IMG/VR virus record: IMGVR_UViG_3300024299_000057
Span: 1-24,330 of that record
Length of the DNA stretch: 24,330 bases
Reading direction: 5' to 3' (one strand)
DNA from: a virus
Each line of letters starts with the position of its first letter. Position 1 is the first letter of the stretch. The position numbers were made by a program, and so were the translations under genes. Below are positions 13,587 through 21,332 of this stretch, piece after piece. Under the pieces are notes generated by a model. That model ran no database searches and was not told where the DNA came from. It saw only the letters and a list, made by a program, of their open reading frames with translations.

Positions 13587-14339
13587 TTAAGAATGGTATT
13601 TCGAAAAGGTGCATTTCCATGCGTTGTAGTATAGTTCTAAGTAGCGTGAATTAACATCGGAAATTTGAATATATTCATATAGTTTTTTAATATTTTTTAA
13701 AGTTGTATTGATATCTGTGTACCATTCACAATCCCATGTTATTTGTTTATTCTGTATTCCATGTGTGAATTTAATCAATTCTTGCTCGAATGTAGTGGGG
13801 GATATAACATTAATTGCGTTTGGATGTTTGTCAGAGATGATATTGGTAATCTCATTTGATAACTCATTTGGTATCGTCTTATTCCAATCCTTCTCTTTAA
13901 TTGAGTTCCATTTTGATGTACGAATGTCATTTAAATCCATATTATTCCTATGTTCAATGAACTGTGCTGAATTAGTAAACAGTACAATCAATGCATTTGG
14001 GTATGTCGTTAAGTAGTTTTGTAATTCTGGAATACTATGTATCCCCAAGATGATATGATGTTTCTTAAATACTTTCACAAGGTTGACAGCAATATCACCG
14101 TTGAATATTTCATTCTCACCCAACCCAAGGTCATCCCATTGTTTTGGAGTATCTGCTAACGCATCTAATAGGTATTTCAGTTTTTGATTTGTACCGAAGT
14201 CGCCTTGCAATTGTTGATTAATTAACGACGATGACTGAAATACGGCATCATCTGAGAGCCCTATACTGTTGATTAAGAATTTCCCACCAGCGAACATCGG
14301 ATAACATATAATTACAACCTTATCGTTGAAGTAAGTCAT
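13587..14339 (-). CDS. P-loop/sulfotransferase-like protein
   Basis: The 250-residue protein opens with a hydrophobic strand and Gly-containing loop, IICYPMFAGGKFLINSIGLS (9-28). This resembles the phosphosulfate-binding loop of sulfotransferases and the remembered 'YP.GAGG.FL.N.L.LS' marine phage family. A second strand NALIVLFTNSAQF follows, then SKWNSIKEKDW and ITWDCEWY with a helical C-terminus (YLELYYNAW). A shorter relative is encoded at 5850-6458. The start overlaps the upstream 97-residue gene by 20 bases. If it is a sulfotransferase, a sulfated surface molecule or virion glycan would be the product, but the acceptor and activity cannot be deduced. Confidence 0.5.
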   Translation of the reverse strand: MTYFNDKVVIICYPMFAGGKFLINSIGLSDDAVFQSSSLINQQLQGDFGTNQKLKYLLDALADTPKQWDDLGLGENEIFNGDIAVNLVKVFKKHHIILGIHSIPELQNYLTTYPNALIVLFTNSAQFIEHRNNMDLNDIRTSKWNSIKEKDWNKTIPNELSNEITNIISDKHPNAINVISPTTFEQELIKFTHGIQNKQITWDCEWYTDINTTLKNIKKLYEYIQISDVNSRYLELYYNAWKCTFSKYHS

Positions 14340-14613
14340 TGTTATCTACTATAAGAGTAATAAACGGAACGCTCGTTGTGGTATATTTTGCGTTGTAACT
14401 TATACCACAACGCCCTAACCTCAATTTGATATTTTCCTTGCGTATTTCAAACTCACCACTGCATGCATTTGAAATTTGCAAACAGACTTGACCTACTTCC
14501 TTTATCGAATCCTTTACTTGTTTTATATCGGTGTCTGTAAAGTGTACGAACTCGCCTATTAGTAATAATGCTGTCGGGTTATTCCATTGATATACTGAGT
14601 ATTTACTAAACAC
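14320..14613 (-). CDS. Hypothetical protein (97 aa), GTG start
   Basis: The 97-residue frame uses a GTG at 14613, which overlaps the stop of the upstream gene by 8 bases, and it overlaps the next gene by 20 bases. Its position between two genes with tight overlaps supports it as real. It contains YSVYQWNNPTALLLIG, an EFVHFTDTDIKQVKDSIKE helix and a few Cys (CLQISNACSG, RCGIS). No family recognised, no signal peptide or membrane helix. Confidence 0.6.
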   Translation of the reverse strand: MFSKYSVYQWNNPTALLLIGEFVHFTDTDIKQVKDSIKEVGQVCLQISNACSGEFEIRKENIKLRLGRCGISYNAKYTTTSVPFITLIVDNNDLLQR

Positions 14614-14905
14614 GATTAATGATTTTTATATTATCTGCCAAAAACCAAATACCACCTTGTATTACTGGACGTTTAAACTCTTGGTATCCATCCATCTCCA
14701 CTTCCATCCATACTCGGTTCTTGTTGGATAAATGAGGTGCTTCTGGCTTACTCGTGCAATGCCAATATGGGCGTAACTTAAACCCTTTGGTTGGGAAACT
14801 TTCTGCTTCCATCCAAGTATTTAGTTCGAGTCGTTTCTTCTTATTAATGAATAGCGAGGTTATCTCACCACTCTTTAATTCTCTGAATAATTTATATGCC
14901 TTCAT
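14606..14905 (-). CDS. Conserved hypothetical protein (99 aa)
   Basis: The 99-residue protein begins MKAYKLFRELKSGEITSLFI and has PTKGFKLRPYWHCTSKPEAP, HLSNKNRVWMEVEMDGYQEF, then RPVIQGGIWFLADNIKI. The regular placement of Trp, His and Cys suggests a small folded domain. I recall similar sequences in phages and bacteria as a conserved uncharacterised family. It overlaps the 50-residue membrane protein upstream by 14 bases and the 97-residue gene downstream by 8, so it is part of one translated run. Function unknown. Confidence 0.75.
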   Translation of the reverse strand: MKAYKLFRELKSGEITSLFINKKKRLELNTWMEAESFPTKGFKLRPYWHCTSKPEAPHLSNKNRVWMEVEMDGYQEFKRPVIQGGIWFLADNIKIINRV

Positions 14906-15044
14906 TTTTGTTTATGCCAAACATGCATCTTAGTATTGCTAATGGGAATACCACTAACATTACCATCAATACTGCCCATGCTCCAAATACCAACACTACA
15001 GAAAACATAGTTATCGCGAATATTGTTATTAGTTTATCTTTCAT
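14892..15044 (-). CDS. Small membrane protein (50 aa)
   Basis: A 50-residue frame from the ATG at 15044 encodes a basic start (MKDKL), then a long hydrophobic stretch of about 38 residues (ITIFAITMFSVVLVFGAWAV onward) that can form two membrane helices or one long one, and a short polar tail (GINKNEGI). It ends inside the start of the 99-residue gene (14-base overlap), which supports coupling. No clear ribosome binding site is visible. Function unknown. It is an inner-membrane protein by appearance. Confidence 0.55.
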   Translation of the reverse strand: MKDKLITIFAITMFSVVLVFGAWAVLMVMLVVFPLAILRCMFGINKNEGI

Positions 15045-15093
15045 TTATTAGTTAAGTTCGATACTCTATTTACATAATGTACGAAGATGAAGA

Positions 15094-15294
15094 TTACTCT
15101 TCATCACAACACATCTCCTGTTGACATATCATGTCACGTATCGAACTATAACACCATACACAGAATGTCACTGGGCAAATTCCAAAGTGTCCTTGAATCC
15201 CACCTTCATCTTCGTCATATTCTGACCCACAAATACTACATTCATCCTTTGGGGAAAATGCCTCTTCTATTAATTCTTTTGATTTCTTGTTCAT
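15094..15294 (-). CDS. Small Cys-rich zinc-ribbon-like protein
   Basis: The frame from the ATG at 15294 encodes 66 residues. An upstream TTG at 15318 would give 74, but the ATG fits the usual MNKKSKELIEEAF start of similar phage proteins that I remember. CSIC and a second CVWC, with GICP between, make a zinc-ribbon or treble-clef pattern (CxxC...CxxC), followed by an end rich in Cys and acidic residues (ICQQEMCCDEE). Zinc-dependent protein or nucleic-acid binding is likely. It lies just after the twitch radical SAM gene. Confidence 0.65.
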   Translation of the reverse strand: MNKKSKELIEEAFSPKDECSICGSEYDEDEGGIQGHFGICPVTFCVWCYSSIRDMICQQEMCCDEE

Positions 15295-15349
15295 GTGTAT
15301 TATTATATAACATGCCAAATGTTAAAAGGGTATGTATTCGACCATTTTC

Positions 15350-16537
15350 CTAACAATTGTCCATGTAAACTTTTAATTTTGGTAATGGATTTGATTGTTT
15401 GCGGATTTCGTCTAGTTTGTTTGAAAAAGCAGATACTGCCAAAAAATCAATCGTTGGTTCACATTTGATGTGTGATATGATAATGTTTTTTAAATTGATG
15501 GGCAAGTTGATAGTTTCGTAGTTTTTTATAACTTCATCTTTGTAATCTGATGGTAGATTGCGAATGTCTAATTCCGGTGGGTAGATACATAAGTTATAAT
15601 CAAAATTATCTTCGTGTATTCCCTGCGCCATCAGCCAATTATGTAACACATTGATGTTGGCAACGTTATAAATGTTAATGACAGTGTTTATCCTTAATTC
15701 CCAATTGTGTTTTTTGGATTCATTAATATAAAACATCAAATTATCTTCAATCACATCCCATGTACTTCCGTGCCTAAAGTAATCATTCTCTTTATCATAT
15801 GCATCTATACTAACAATTAAATGTAATTTTTTAATATCCTTCCACATTTCCAATGTTTCATCAGATGGTAGAATCATTCCGTTAGTATAGTACTGTAATA
15901 CTTTGTTCTTCTTATTTGCATCATTGTTCACCAACTCTGTTAGTTCGTTATTCTGCTTCATGTAAAACGGTTCACCACCGTACATAGTAATGAAATCCAC
16001 ATTATTGAAATCGAATCCAAATTCATCGAGTTTTGAGTTTTGTAGTGGGTATGGGTTAATGCCCAATTTCTCTTCATCTTTACGCCATTTTGTACTTAAT
16101 AAACTATAGCACCCACGGCACGCCAAATTGCACGTATTGGATGCATGTAATGCTACCCATTTTATATTTGGTACCAAATTTTTAAATATGTCTACCCACT
16201 CTTCATCTTCGACAGGTAGTCGGTCTATGTACCCTTCTTTCCATGGTAGAACATTATCGTTGTGAATTAATGAATGGAACCAATTATTCATAAATGTACG
16301 CAAACTTTGTCCATCGTTGACTGTATCCTCGTGATAGCATTTCTCGCACCCAGTGACACATTGTCCATTTTCCATTCGTTTCCTAACATTCTGCATCTTT
16401 TCAGAGTTGAAAATCTCTTTTGGTGTGTTATTATTAAGGTTACCAATCGGAATAGATTTTCTTGAACAAAGATGTACGTCTTTATTTGGTTTAATATGCA
16501 TGTGCACCCATGGCAAAACACAGTACGTCTTATTCAA
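15350..16537 (-). CDS. Twitch-domain radical SAM protein, TTG start
   Basis: This 395-residue protein has the N-terminal twitch pattern first: YCVLPWVHMHIKPNKDVHLC (C6, C24), then CVTGCEKC (C60, C64, C67), expected to hold an auxiliary Fe-S cluster. The radical SAM motif follows: CNLACRGC (C136, C140, C143) and GGEP (187-190). The start is TTG at 16537, supported by AGAGGAG at 16546-16552, 8 bases upstream. The TTG overlaps the stop of the preceding radical SAM gene (TTGA). This strongly suggests that the two enzymes are made together. Its substrate is unknown. Twitch-type radical SAM proteins of this order are known in marine phages by name but not, to my knowledge, by reaction. Confidence 0.9.
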   Translation of the reverse strand: MNKTYCVLPWVHMHIKPNKDVHLCSRKSIPIGNLNNNTPKEIFNSEKMQNVRKRMENGQCVTGCEKCYHEDTVNDGQSLRTFMNNWFHSLIHNDNVLPWKEGYIDRLPVEDEEWVDIFKNLVPNIKWVALHASNTCNLACRGCYSLLSTKWRKDEEKLGINPYPLQNSKLDEFGFDFNNVDFITMYGGEPFYMKQNNELTELVNNDANKKNKVLQYYTNGMILPSDETLEMWKDIKKLHLIVSIDAYDKENDYFRHGSTWDVIEDNLMFYINESKKHNWELRINTVINIYNVANINVLHNWLMAQGIHEDNFDYNLCIYPPELDIRNLPSDYKDEVIKNYETINLPINLKNIIISHIKCEPTIDFLAVSAFSNKLDEIRKQSNPLPKLKVYMDNC

Positions 16538-17568
16538 AAGAATAACTCCTCTAACATTAATGGATTATTGATAACTTGTTGTATATTTGTATTATGTGAA
16601 TTAGGTCTGCACGCAGGGCATTTGGAAATATCAAACTCGTTGTATATTTTCGTATGTTCGCTGTTGCACCATTTTTCCTGCCAATCTTCTGTTATCCAAC
16701 TACCGATTGATAAGTCTTTGTTCCCCCTATTTTCACAGCACAGGTATATATATCCATCCGCACAAAATATTGGCAAGAGATACAGTGCGTGACATTTCGA
16801 ATAACACCGAGTGTTCATCGCATCACGTTGTGTCGCCCTGAAGTTGATATTAAAGATTCCCCCTAATTTCTCGATATACTTCATTAGTCCCTTTTCTATG
16901 ACAAACGCATCAGCCTTGCCTTTTTCTAGTACAGCAGAGCGAATATAAAGCATTCGTGATTTAGTTTCTTTAACGTATTCGAATAATTGCAATATGTTTT
17001 GCTTGTTAGCAGTTTCTTCTAGTACTAATGCTTTAATATCAACCTTTCCACCTGCAGATACAATACGTTTTATGTTATCTTTCACTTTTTCGAACTGCCC
17101 ATCCGTCTTTGGCATCCTTACGAGGTTGTACATATCATTATCTGCACTATCGATATCGACACCAATCCATTGCATTTTCTTTATGTATTCTGAACCAATA
17201 TTCAATAACTTATCTAACTTGGTGCCATTGGTGATTAGGGATGTTAGGAATCCTTTGTCGATACTGTATTTAATGAGTTGTTCATAGTTCTTAAACAACG
17301 TTGGCTCACCACCACCAACGAAAACAACAGATACCAACCCACCCTTCGCATTACTTAATGTCCAATTACTTAACTCATCTAATAGTTTAGTAAAATGTTC
17401 AAATTTCACACTTGATGGATTATCCTTTCTATATATCGCAGAACAGCAGTATATACAATCCTGATTACATGAATTTGTTAAATCAATTTCAACAGTTGGT
17501 GGGATAATTCTTGGATTGTTATTGTTTATAAACTCAGTCGCGTATAACGTATATAAATTCTTTTGCAA
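16534..17568 (-). CDS. Radical SAM protein with SPASM-like C-terminus, TTG start
   Basis: The 344-residue protein carries CNQDCIYC (C34, C38, C41) for the radical SAM 4Fe-4S cluster and VGGGEP near residue 85 for SAM binding. The C-terminal third is Cys-rich: CYSKC, IFCADGYIYLCCE, EKWC and KCPAC, which is a SPASM-like auxiliary-cluster domain. The frame starts with TTG at 17568, preceded by AAGGAA at 17577-17582, which settles the start. It is followed directly by the twitch radical SAM gene in a TTGA overlap. SPASM enzymes modify peptides, sugars or other cofactors through radical chemistry. The neighbouring DegT-like and SGNH genes point toward glycan or small-molecule chemistry, but this is only context. 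Confidence 0.9.
   Translation of the reverse strand: MQKNLYTLYATEFINNNNPRIIPPTVEIDLTNSCNQDCIYCCSAIYRKDNPSSVKFEHFTKLLDELSNWTLSNAKGGLVSVVFVGGGEPTLFKNYEQLIKYSIDKGFLTSLITNGTKLDKLLNIGSEYIKKMQWIGVDIDSADNDMYNLVRMPKTDGQFEKVKDNIKRIVSAGGKVDIKALVLEETANKQNILQLFEYVKETKSRMLYIRSAVLEKGKADAFVIEKGLMKYIEKLGGIFNINFRATQRDAMNTRCYSKCHALYLLPIFCADGYIYLCCENRGNKDLSIGSWITEDWQEKWCNSEHTKIYNEFDISKCPACRPNSHNTNIQQVINNPLMLEELFF
16546..16552 (-). promoter_or_regulatory. Strong ribosome binding site for a TTG start
   Basis: AGAGGAG lies 8 bases before the TTG at 16537 and decides the start of the twitch radical SAM gene. It lies inside the end of the upstream radical SAM gene, so translation is coupled. Confidence 0.7.
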
Positions 17569-17576
17569 TATCTTAT

Positions 17577-17602
17577 TTCCTTGCGAACAGTGTTCATTCG
17601 CA
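17577..17602 (-). other. Nested inverted repeat and RBS in the radical SAM leader
   Basis: TGCGAA (17582-17587) and TTCGCA (17597-17602) are inverted repeats, with a smaller palindrome GAACA-N-TGTTC (17585-17595) inside. They abut the AAGGAA ribosome binding site (17577-17582). As RNA this could form a small hairpin near the start; as DNA it could be an operator. The GAAC/GTTC core recalls LexA-like boxes but has the wrong spacing. Confidence 0.35.
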
Positions 17603-17690
17603 TCGACGATAAATTATAATTAATGGCACATTTGTGATTAATATATTTAGTCACTACGGAAAGCCATTGGATTAAATGGGTGCTAATCTA

Positions 17691-18302
17691 TCACTTTATT
17701 GCAATTTTTGATAAGTCTGGGTAGTTGTGGTTGTAGTTGTGTGTTATTTCGTCGTTGTTTATTTTATTTATTCCCACTACGCACTCTTCGGGTCGCATCA
17801 TATAATGGTAACCCACTTGAAATGTTTGCTGTTTTTCCCATGGTACAAATGATAAATCCCTACCATCATATGCTGCCATTTTAAGCCAACGGTACATATC
17901 CACGTCGTCCAATAATATTGCACCACCTCTGCCGATTTCTAGTGGCTTTGTTCTCCCGAAACTAAGGCACTGTATTTGTCCATTTTTATACATGTTGATG
18001 GACAATTTTCTAGCACTATCCCATATATTGGTAAACCCGAAGTTATATTCTTCCTTCCAATCACCACTTATTAATGTATATGGTATTCCTAACTTGTGGA
18101 ATATCATTGGAACACTTAGGTATGTGTGCTTGGGGATGGTTATCGATTTGTACGCAGTGTACCTAAAGCATAATTCAATCGCATGCGAGCAACAGTCCGT
18201 AGTTACTACATATGGTGCTCCTGTGTAGTTTGAAAGTGTATTCTCAAACTCATCAATTGCATCAAATGGGTTATTATAATCTTGTATTTTTAATTCTATC
18301 AT
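17691..18302 (-). CDS. Short DegT/DnrJ-type PLP aminotransferase-like protein
   Basis: About 203 residues from the ATG at 18302. A TTG at 18317 would add five residues, and neither start has a clear ribosome binding site. The sequence shows the N-terminal PLP fold of DegT-family sugar aminotransferases: YVVTTDCCSHAIELCFRY, then TIPKHTYLSVPMIFHKLGIP, IWDSARKL (the Asp that contacts the PLP ring), and LSFGRTKPLEIGRGGAIL with the Lys that binds PLP. VGYHYMMRPEECVVGINKIN matches the following family segment. Full-length members have about 370 residues, and the usual C-terminal domain is missing, so it is a compact form that may need a partner or a dimer. Amino-sugar formation is the family's usual role. 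It overlaps the SGNH gene by 29 bases. Confidence 0.72.
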   Translation of the reverse strand: MIELKIQDYNNPFDAIDEFENTLSNYTGAPYVVTTDCCSHAIELCFRYTAYKSITIPKHTYLSVPMIFHKLGIPYTLISGDWKEEYNFGFTNIWDSARKLSINMYKNGQIQCLSFGRTKPLEIGRGGAILLDDVDMYRWLKMAAYDGRDLSFVPWEKQQTFQVGYHYMMRPEECVVGINKINNDEITHNYNHNYPDLSKIAIK

Positions 18303-19029
18303 GGAATAATTCGGCAATTTTTGAATGACCGTTTATACTAAAGTGATGGTCATTTTTTGAAATGTACCATTTTTTCTTATTTGAAAATTCCAATATACCT
18401 AAGTCATTTGGAAAGAACCAATTCGCATCTTGGAGCATTGCTTCTATATTTTTACTTTCTGGTAAATTCTCGTCAATCAGTGATGCTGTCAATGAAGAGA
18501 ATATATAATTAATATTATTGTTATCTAATAACATCTTTACTAATAATATTTTCTCCATATCTGCCAAGTGTTGTTTGTGGTCTGAGTAGTATTTTTGGAA
18601 GAAGGTATCATAATACGGACGATTGTAGTTGATGGAAAATGACGAAAATGGATTCCAACTTTTTGCACATGCTCCCTTACTACGTATCCATACAACAGAT
18701 GGGTCACCACTATGGCTATGGCACACCAAACTGTCGTCCCTGATAGAATCTAGTAAGTCTCCGCCACTATCTACACAAAACATCACACGACTCCAAACCC
18801 CCCATAAAACGATTACTAAGTCTGTACTAGCAATCGAATCGAGGGTTTGTATGAGTTCACTGCCGATATAAGAATTGCACACACCTGGTTCTGCATGAAC
18901 TTTAAGAGCGTAATTTAACTTTTCAGCAAGTACATGAGGCCATGAATAACGTGAGTCTCCTAAGCCGTGTTCTTCTGAGTAGTTCAATGCGGTACTTGCT
19001 CCAAATACATGTAGAGTCTGTTGTGTCAT
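18274..19029 (-). CDS. SGNH/GDSL hydrolase-like protein (second copy)
   Basis: The 251-residue protein has VFGASTALNYS (8-18, block I, with Ser12 in the GDS position), CNSYIG (51-56, block III Asn), VLWGVWSR (about 74-81) and NDHHFSINGHSKIAE near the C-terminus, aligned with HFGEDGH in the SGNH protein at 8178-8882. In block I the Asp of GDS is Ala, a departure from the usual motif. No signal peptide. It is located between an unknown gene and the DegT-like gene, with a 3-base gap and a 29-base overlap respectively. A deacetylase or acyl-esterase role on a sugar made by its neighbours is plausible but not shown. Confidence 0.68.
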   Translation of the reverse strand: MTQQTLHVFGASTALNYSEEHGLGDSRYSWPHVLAEKLNYALKVHAEPGVCNSYIGSELIQTLDSIASTDLVIVLWGVWSRVMFCVDSGGDLLDSIRDDSLVCHSHSGDPSVVWIRSKGACAKSWNPFSSFSINYNRPYYDTFFQKYYSDHKQHLADMEKILLVKMLLDNNNINYIFSSLTASLIDENLPESKNIEAMLQDANWFFPNDLGILEFSNKKKWYISKNDHHFSINGHSKIAELFHDRIKNTRL

Positions 19030-19032
19030 GTG

Positions 19033-19572
19033 CTATTTGTCCGGAATTATAACTGTATCGTCTGCGTACTCACCCCAATTTGTATATTTGTCATATGCCA
19101 TTAAATCATGAACTTGGTGACACCAAATGCCATGATTTGAATGATTGAATCCAATATCATCGATTTTAACGACTGCATTGTATCCAAGGTCAGAAGCGTA
19201 CGGAATCTTGACTGATAGCATTGGTATAAATTTATTCCATGATGTCAAATCAGTCTCGTGGATGAAATTAATTAACGATAAATCCAAGTCGAGTGTGCAC
19301 CAATAGTCCAATGTCAAAAAGTGTTGAATAGTCGGTGACCATTCTTCCATATCTTCGTACGTAGCAACCTTGAAACTTTGTTCAGCACCAAAGTATATGT
19401 GTGTGATTTCATCTTCACCTGCGTACTGAGTTAATATACGCATTATTTCTTCTATGTCTGGCACCCCAATAACATACAATGTATTAATGCCATTTGTTGG
19501 TGTATGGTCTACCGTTTTGCCAACAAAGAATTTTATATCAGATGAATCTATTCGATTTTTATACTCACGCAT
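19033..19572 (-). CDS. Conserved hypothetical protein (179 aa)
   Basis: The 179-residue protein begins MREYKNRIDSSDIKFFVGKT and contains TLYVIGVPDIEEIMRI, THIYFGAEQSF, then HFLTLDYWCTLDLDL and VKIDDIGFNHSNHGIWCHQV. Its strand-helix alternation suggests a globular alpha/beta protein. The pattern IDDIGFNHSN-x-GIWCH recalls a small conserved protein of marine T4-like phages, but I cannot name a reaction. The start ATG lies directly against the stop of the sliding clamp gene, so it is co-transcribed with the replication genes. Confidence 0.8.
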   Translation of the reverse strand: MREYKNRIDSSDIKFFVGKTVDHTPTNGINTLYVIGVPDIEEIMRILTQYAGEDEITHIYFGAEQSFKVATYEDMEEWSPTIQHFLTLDYWCTLDLDLSLINFIHETDLTSWNKFIPMLSVKIPYASDLGYNAVVKIDDIGFNHSNHGIWCHQVHDLMAYDKYTNWGEYADDTVIIPDK

Positions 19573-20307
19573 TTACTTACTTTGTGCTGGTAAAATATAT
19601 TCATAAGACGCAATGCCACTATTTACAGTGATTTTGCTCACGCCCTTATTACTGATATGCATAGTTTTATCACCTACCAAACTAAGTATATTAATTACTC
19701 GTTTGATTGGGTATTTCCATGTTTCATTAATAACTCCATCAATATTGGATGCGAATGTGAAACTACCAGCATGTGTGCTATGGTCACCAATGGAAAATAT
19801 CAAATTGTTATCCTTTGTGCTTATTGAGAAATGGTCAGCCTCTGGCATTGCTTGATATTGCATCTTTAATCGTTGTAAGTTACCCACGTTAGGCTCAAAT
19901 TCAACATCCCATGTTGCACCTTTGAATTTAACTGAAGATAATGCTTCATCGACTACTTCTTTAACCATGAATCTATAATCGTTGTTGAAATCATTATTCT
20001 TATTTTGGAAATGTAATCCCACTGGGGTATTTTTTTCTTCCTTTCGGTCTTGTCGCTTTACTGTGATTTGACCATCAGTACCATATTCAGAAATGTTTAA
20101 TAAATTTTTTAAGTTACTAAGGCTAGGCATACCAAACGTTCCCTTGAACTCTTTGACTGGTGCGTTGAAATTGGCATTAATTACAACACTATTATCTGAT
20201 GCCAATCCTGTTATATATGTGTTATCTTCCTCGCCTGTGATTTTAATAAAATCGATGCAACCTAAATCGTGCGTGTGGCTTACTAAGTCTAGTAGTTGGT
20301 CTCTCAT
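19573..20307 (-). CDS. 45: Sliding clamp (T4 gp45-like)
   Basis: The 244-residue protein is close in length to T4 gp45 (228). Its content fits the clamp fold: IDFIKITGEEDNTYITGLAS near the start, FGMPSLSNLKNLLNI (about 58-72) as the inter-domain segment, MPEADHFSIST and NLIFSIGDHS in the second domain, and SKITVNSGIASYEYILPAQ at the end. The clamp encircles DNA, holds the polymerase and, in T4 phages, also activates late promoters. AGGAG lies 7 bases before the ATG. It follows the methyltransferase-like gene after an 80-base gap that may hold a promoter. Confidence 0.9.
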   Translation of the reverse strand: MRDQLLDLVSHTHDLGCIDFIKITGEEDNTYITGLASDNSVVINANFNAPVKEFKGTFGMPSLSNLKNLLNISEYGTDGQITVKRQDRKEEKNTPVGLHFQNKNNDFNNDYRFMVKEVVDEALSSVKFKGATWDVEFEPNVGNLQRLKMQYQAMPEADHFSISTKDNNLIFSIGDHSTHAGSFTFASNIDGVINETWKYPIKRVINILSLVGDKTMHISNKGVSKITVNSGIASYEYILPAQSK

Positions 20308-20338
20308 TGTTGAACTCCTGTGTATTAAAATAAAATAT

Positions 20339-20367
20339 TATATATGATACATATATCGGTGGTACAA
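20339..20367 (-). promoter_or_regulatory. Weak promoter candidate before the clamp gene
   Basis: TTGTAC (20362-20367) and TATATA (20339-20344) on the minus strand lie 17 bases apart in the 80-base gap before the clamp gene. The -35 is poor (TTG only), so this is a candidate only. Confidence 0.25.
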
Positions 20368-20387
20368 AAAAACAACATGGATTTTAC

Positions 20388-21332
20388 CTAAATGTTGATT
20401 TTGCCCAAGCACTGTCCACCGCGTAAGGTAGACAATTTGCCAGGTTTCTTTACTTCAATCCAATTGGTATTGTCATTGGAGTCACTAAATGTTGTAGTTA
20501 CTTCGAATCCTATAAATTCAAGCATTTTTATTATTAATGAACCAGGTGTATATGTGTATAAAAGATTTTCAAAATTTCTAACAGCATTTGCATAATCGCA
20601 GTTGTTGTATGTGAATATCATTGACCCACCTGGTTTTAACAATCCGTATATTTCCTGTGTGTACTTTTTAATTATGTCAAATGGTTTGTAGTTAAAAAAA
20701 TCATTAACTAAGACGAATCCAAATTGCGATTTGGGGAGATTTTTGAATATATCATTACTTTGGTCATCGATAATGCCATATCTAATGCGAGATTGGTATA
20801 TTTCATTCCATAGTGATTTCACATGGTCTAGTAATAATAAATTCTCATCCATTATATACAAAGGGTCTAATGCAATCATTGGGTCGATAATATCTGCAAG
20901 TCCAGGTCGTATAATTAACCCTGGTTGCTCCCAACTACAATGCATTGATATCGAATGTATGATTCGTTTTTTGATTTCTTTATTTGATGCAATTGGGTGC
21001 GTATGAAATCGTTTGATTATGTATTCTGGTGTATCCCCATTCCTAGAATCTTCATATGCTTTTTGGCTTTTATTTAAATAGGATAATTCACGTTTCCTTA
21101 AGTCAACATCCACGGTTGATTTAAATGAATCCAATAATAAGTCAAATTCATTTAAATCCTGCTTTATCTTTTCCCGTTGATTGAGTAATTTATCCACATC
21201 GAAATCAACATCAGATGATAGTATTCCTATGGCATCTGTGATTAGATTGATGAGGTGTTCACTGTTGGATGAAACAGATACGTTATCTACTGCTTCTTTG
21301 TATTTGACAAAATAACTTAGTGGTTTAAACAT
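20388..21332 (-). CDS. Methyltransferase-like phage protein
   Basis: The 314-residue protein has a helical, possibly coiled-coil N-terminal part (about 1-95, with NQREKIKQDLNEFDLLLDSF). Its C-terminal part looks like a Rossmann-type methyltransferase: ALDPLYIMDENLLLLDH, FGFVLVNDFFNYKPF, then LYGLLKPGG-like GLLKPGGSMIFTYNNCDYAN. The LKPGG...F.YNN pattern is characteristic of class I SAM-dependent methyltransferases, although the usual glycine-rich motif I is not obvious, so activity is uncertain. It starts immediately after the DNA polymerase gene with no gap. From memory, methyltransferase-like genes occur in this region of marine phages. The substrate is unknown. Confidence 0.7.
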   Translation of the reverse strand: MFKPLSYFVKYKEAVDNVSVSSNSEHLINLITDAIGILSSDVDFDVDKLLNQREKIKQDLNEFDLLLDSFKSTVDVDLRKRELSYLNKSQKAYEDSRNGDTPEYIIKRFHTHPIASNKEIKKRIIHSISMHCSWEQPGLIIRPGLADIIDPMIALDPLYIMDENLLLLDHVKSLWNEIYQSRIRYGIIDDQSNDIFKNLPKSQFGFVLVNDFFNYKPFDIIKKYTQEIYGLLKPGGSMIFTYNNCDYANAVRNFENLLYTYTPGSLIIKMLEFIGFEVTTTFSDSNDNTNWIEVKKPGKLSTLRGGQCLGKINI

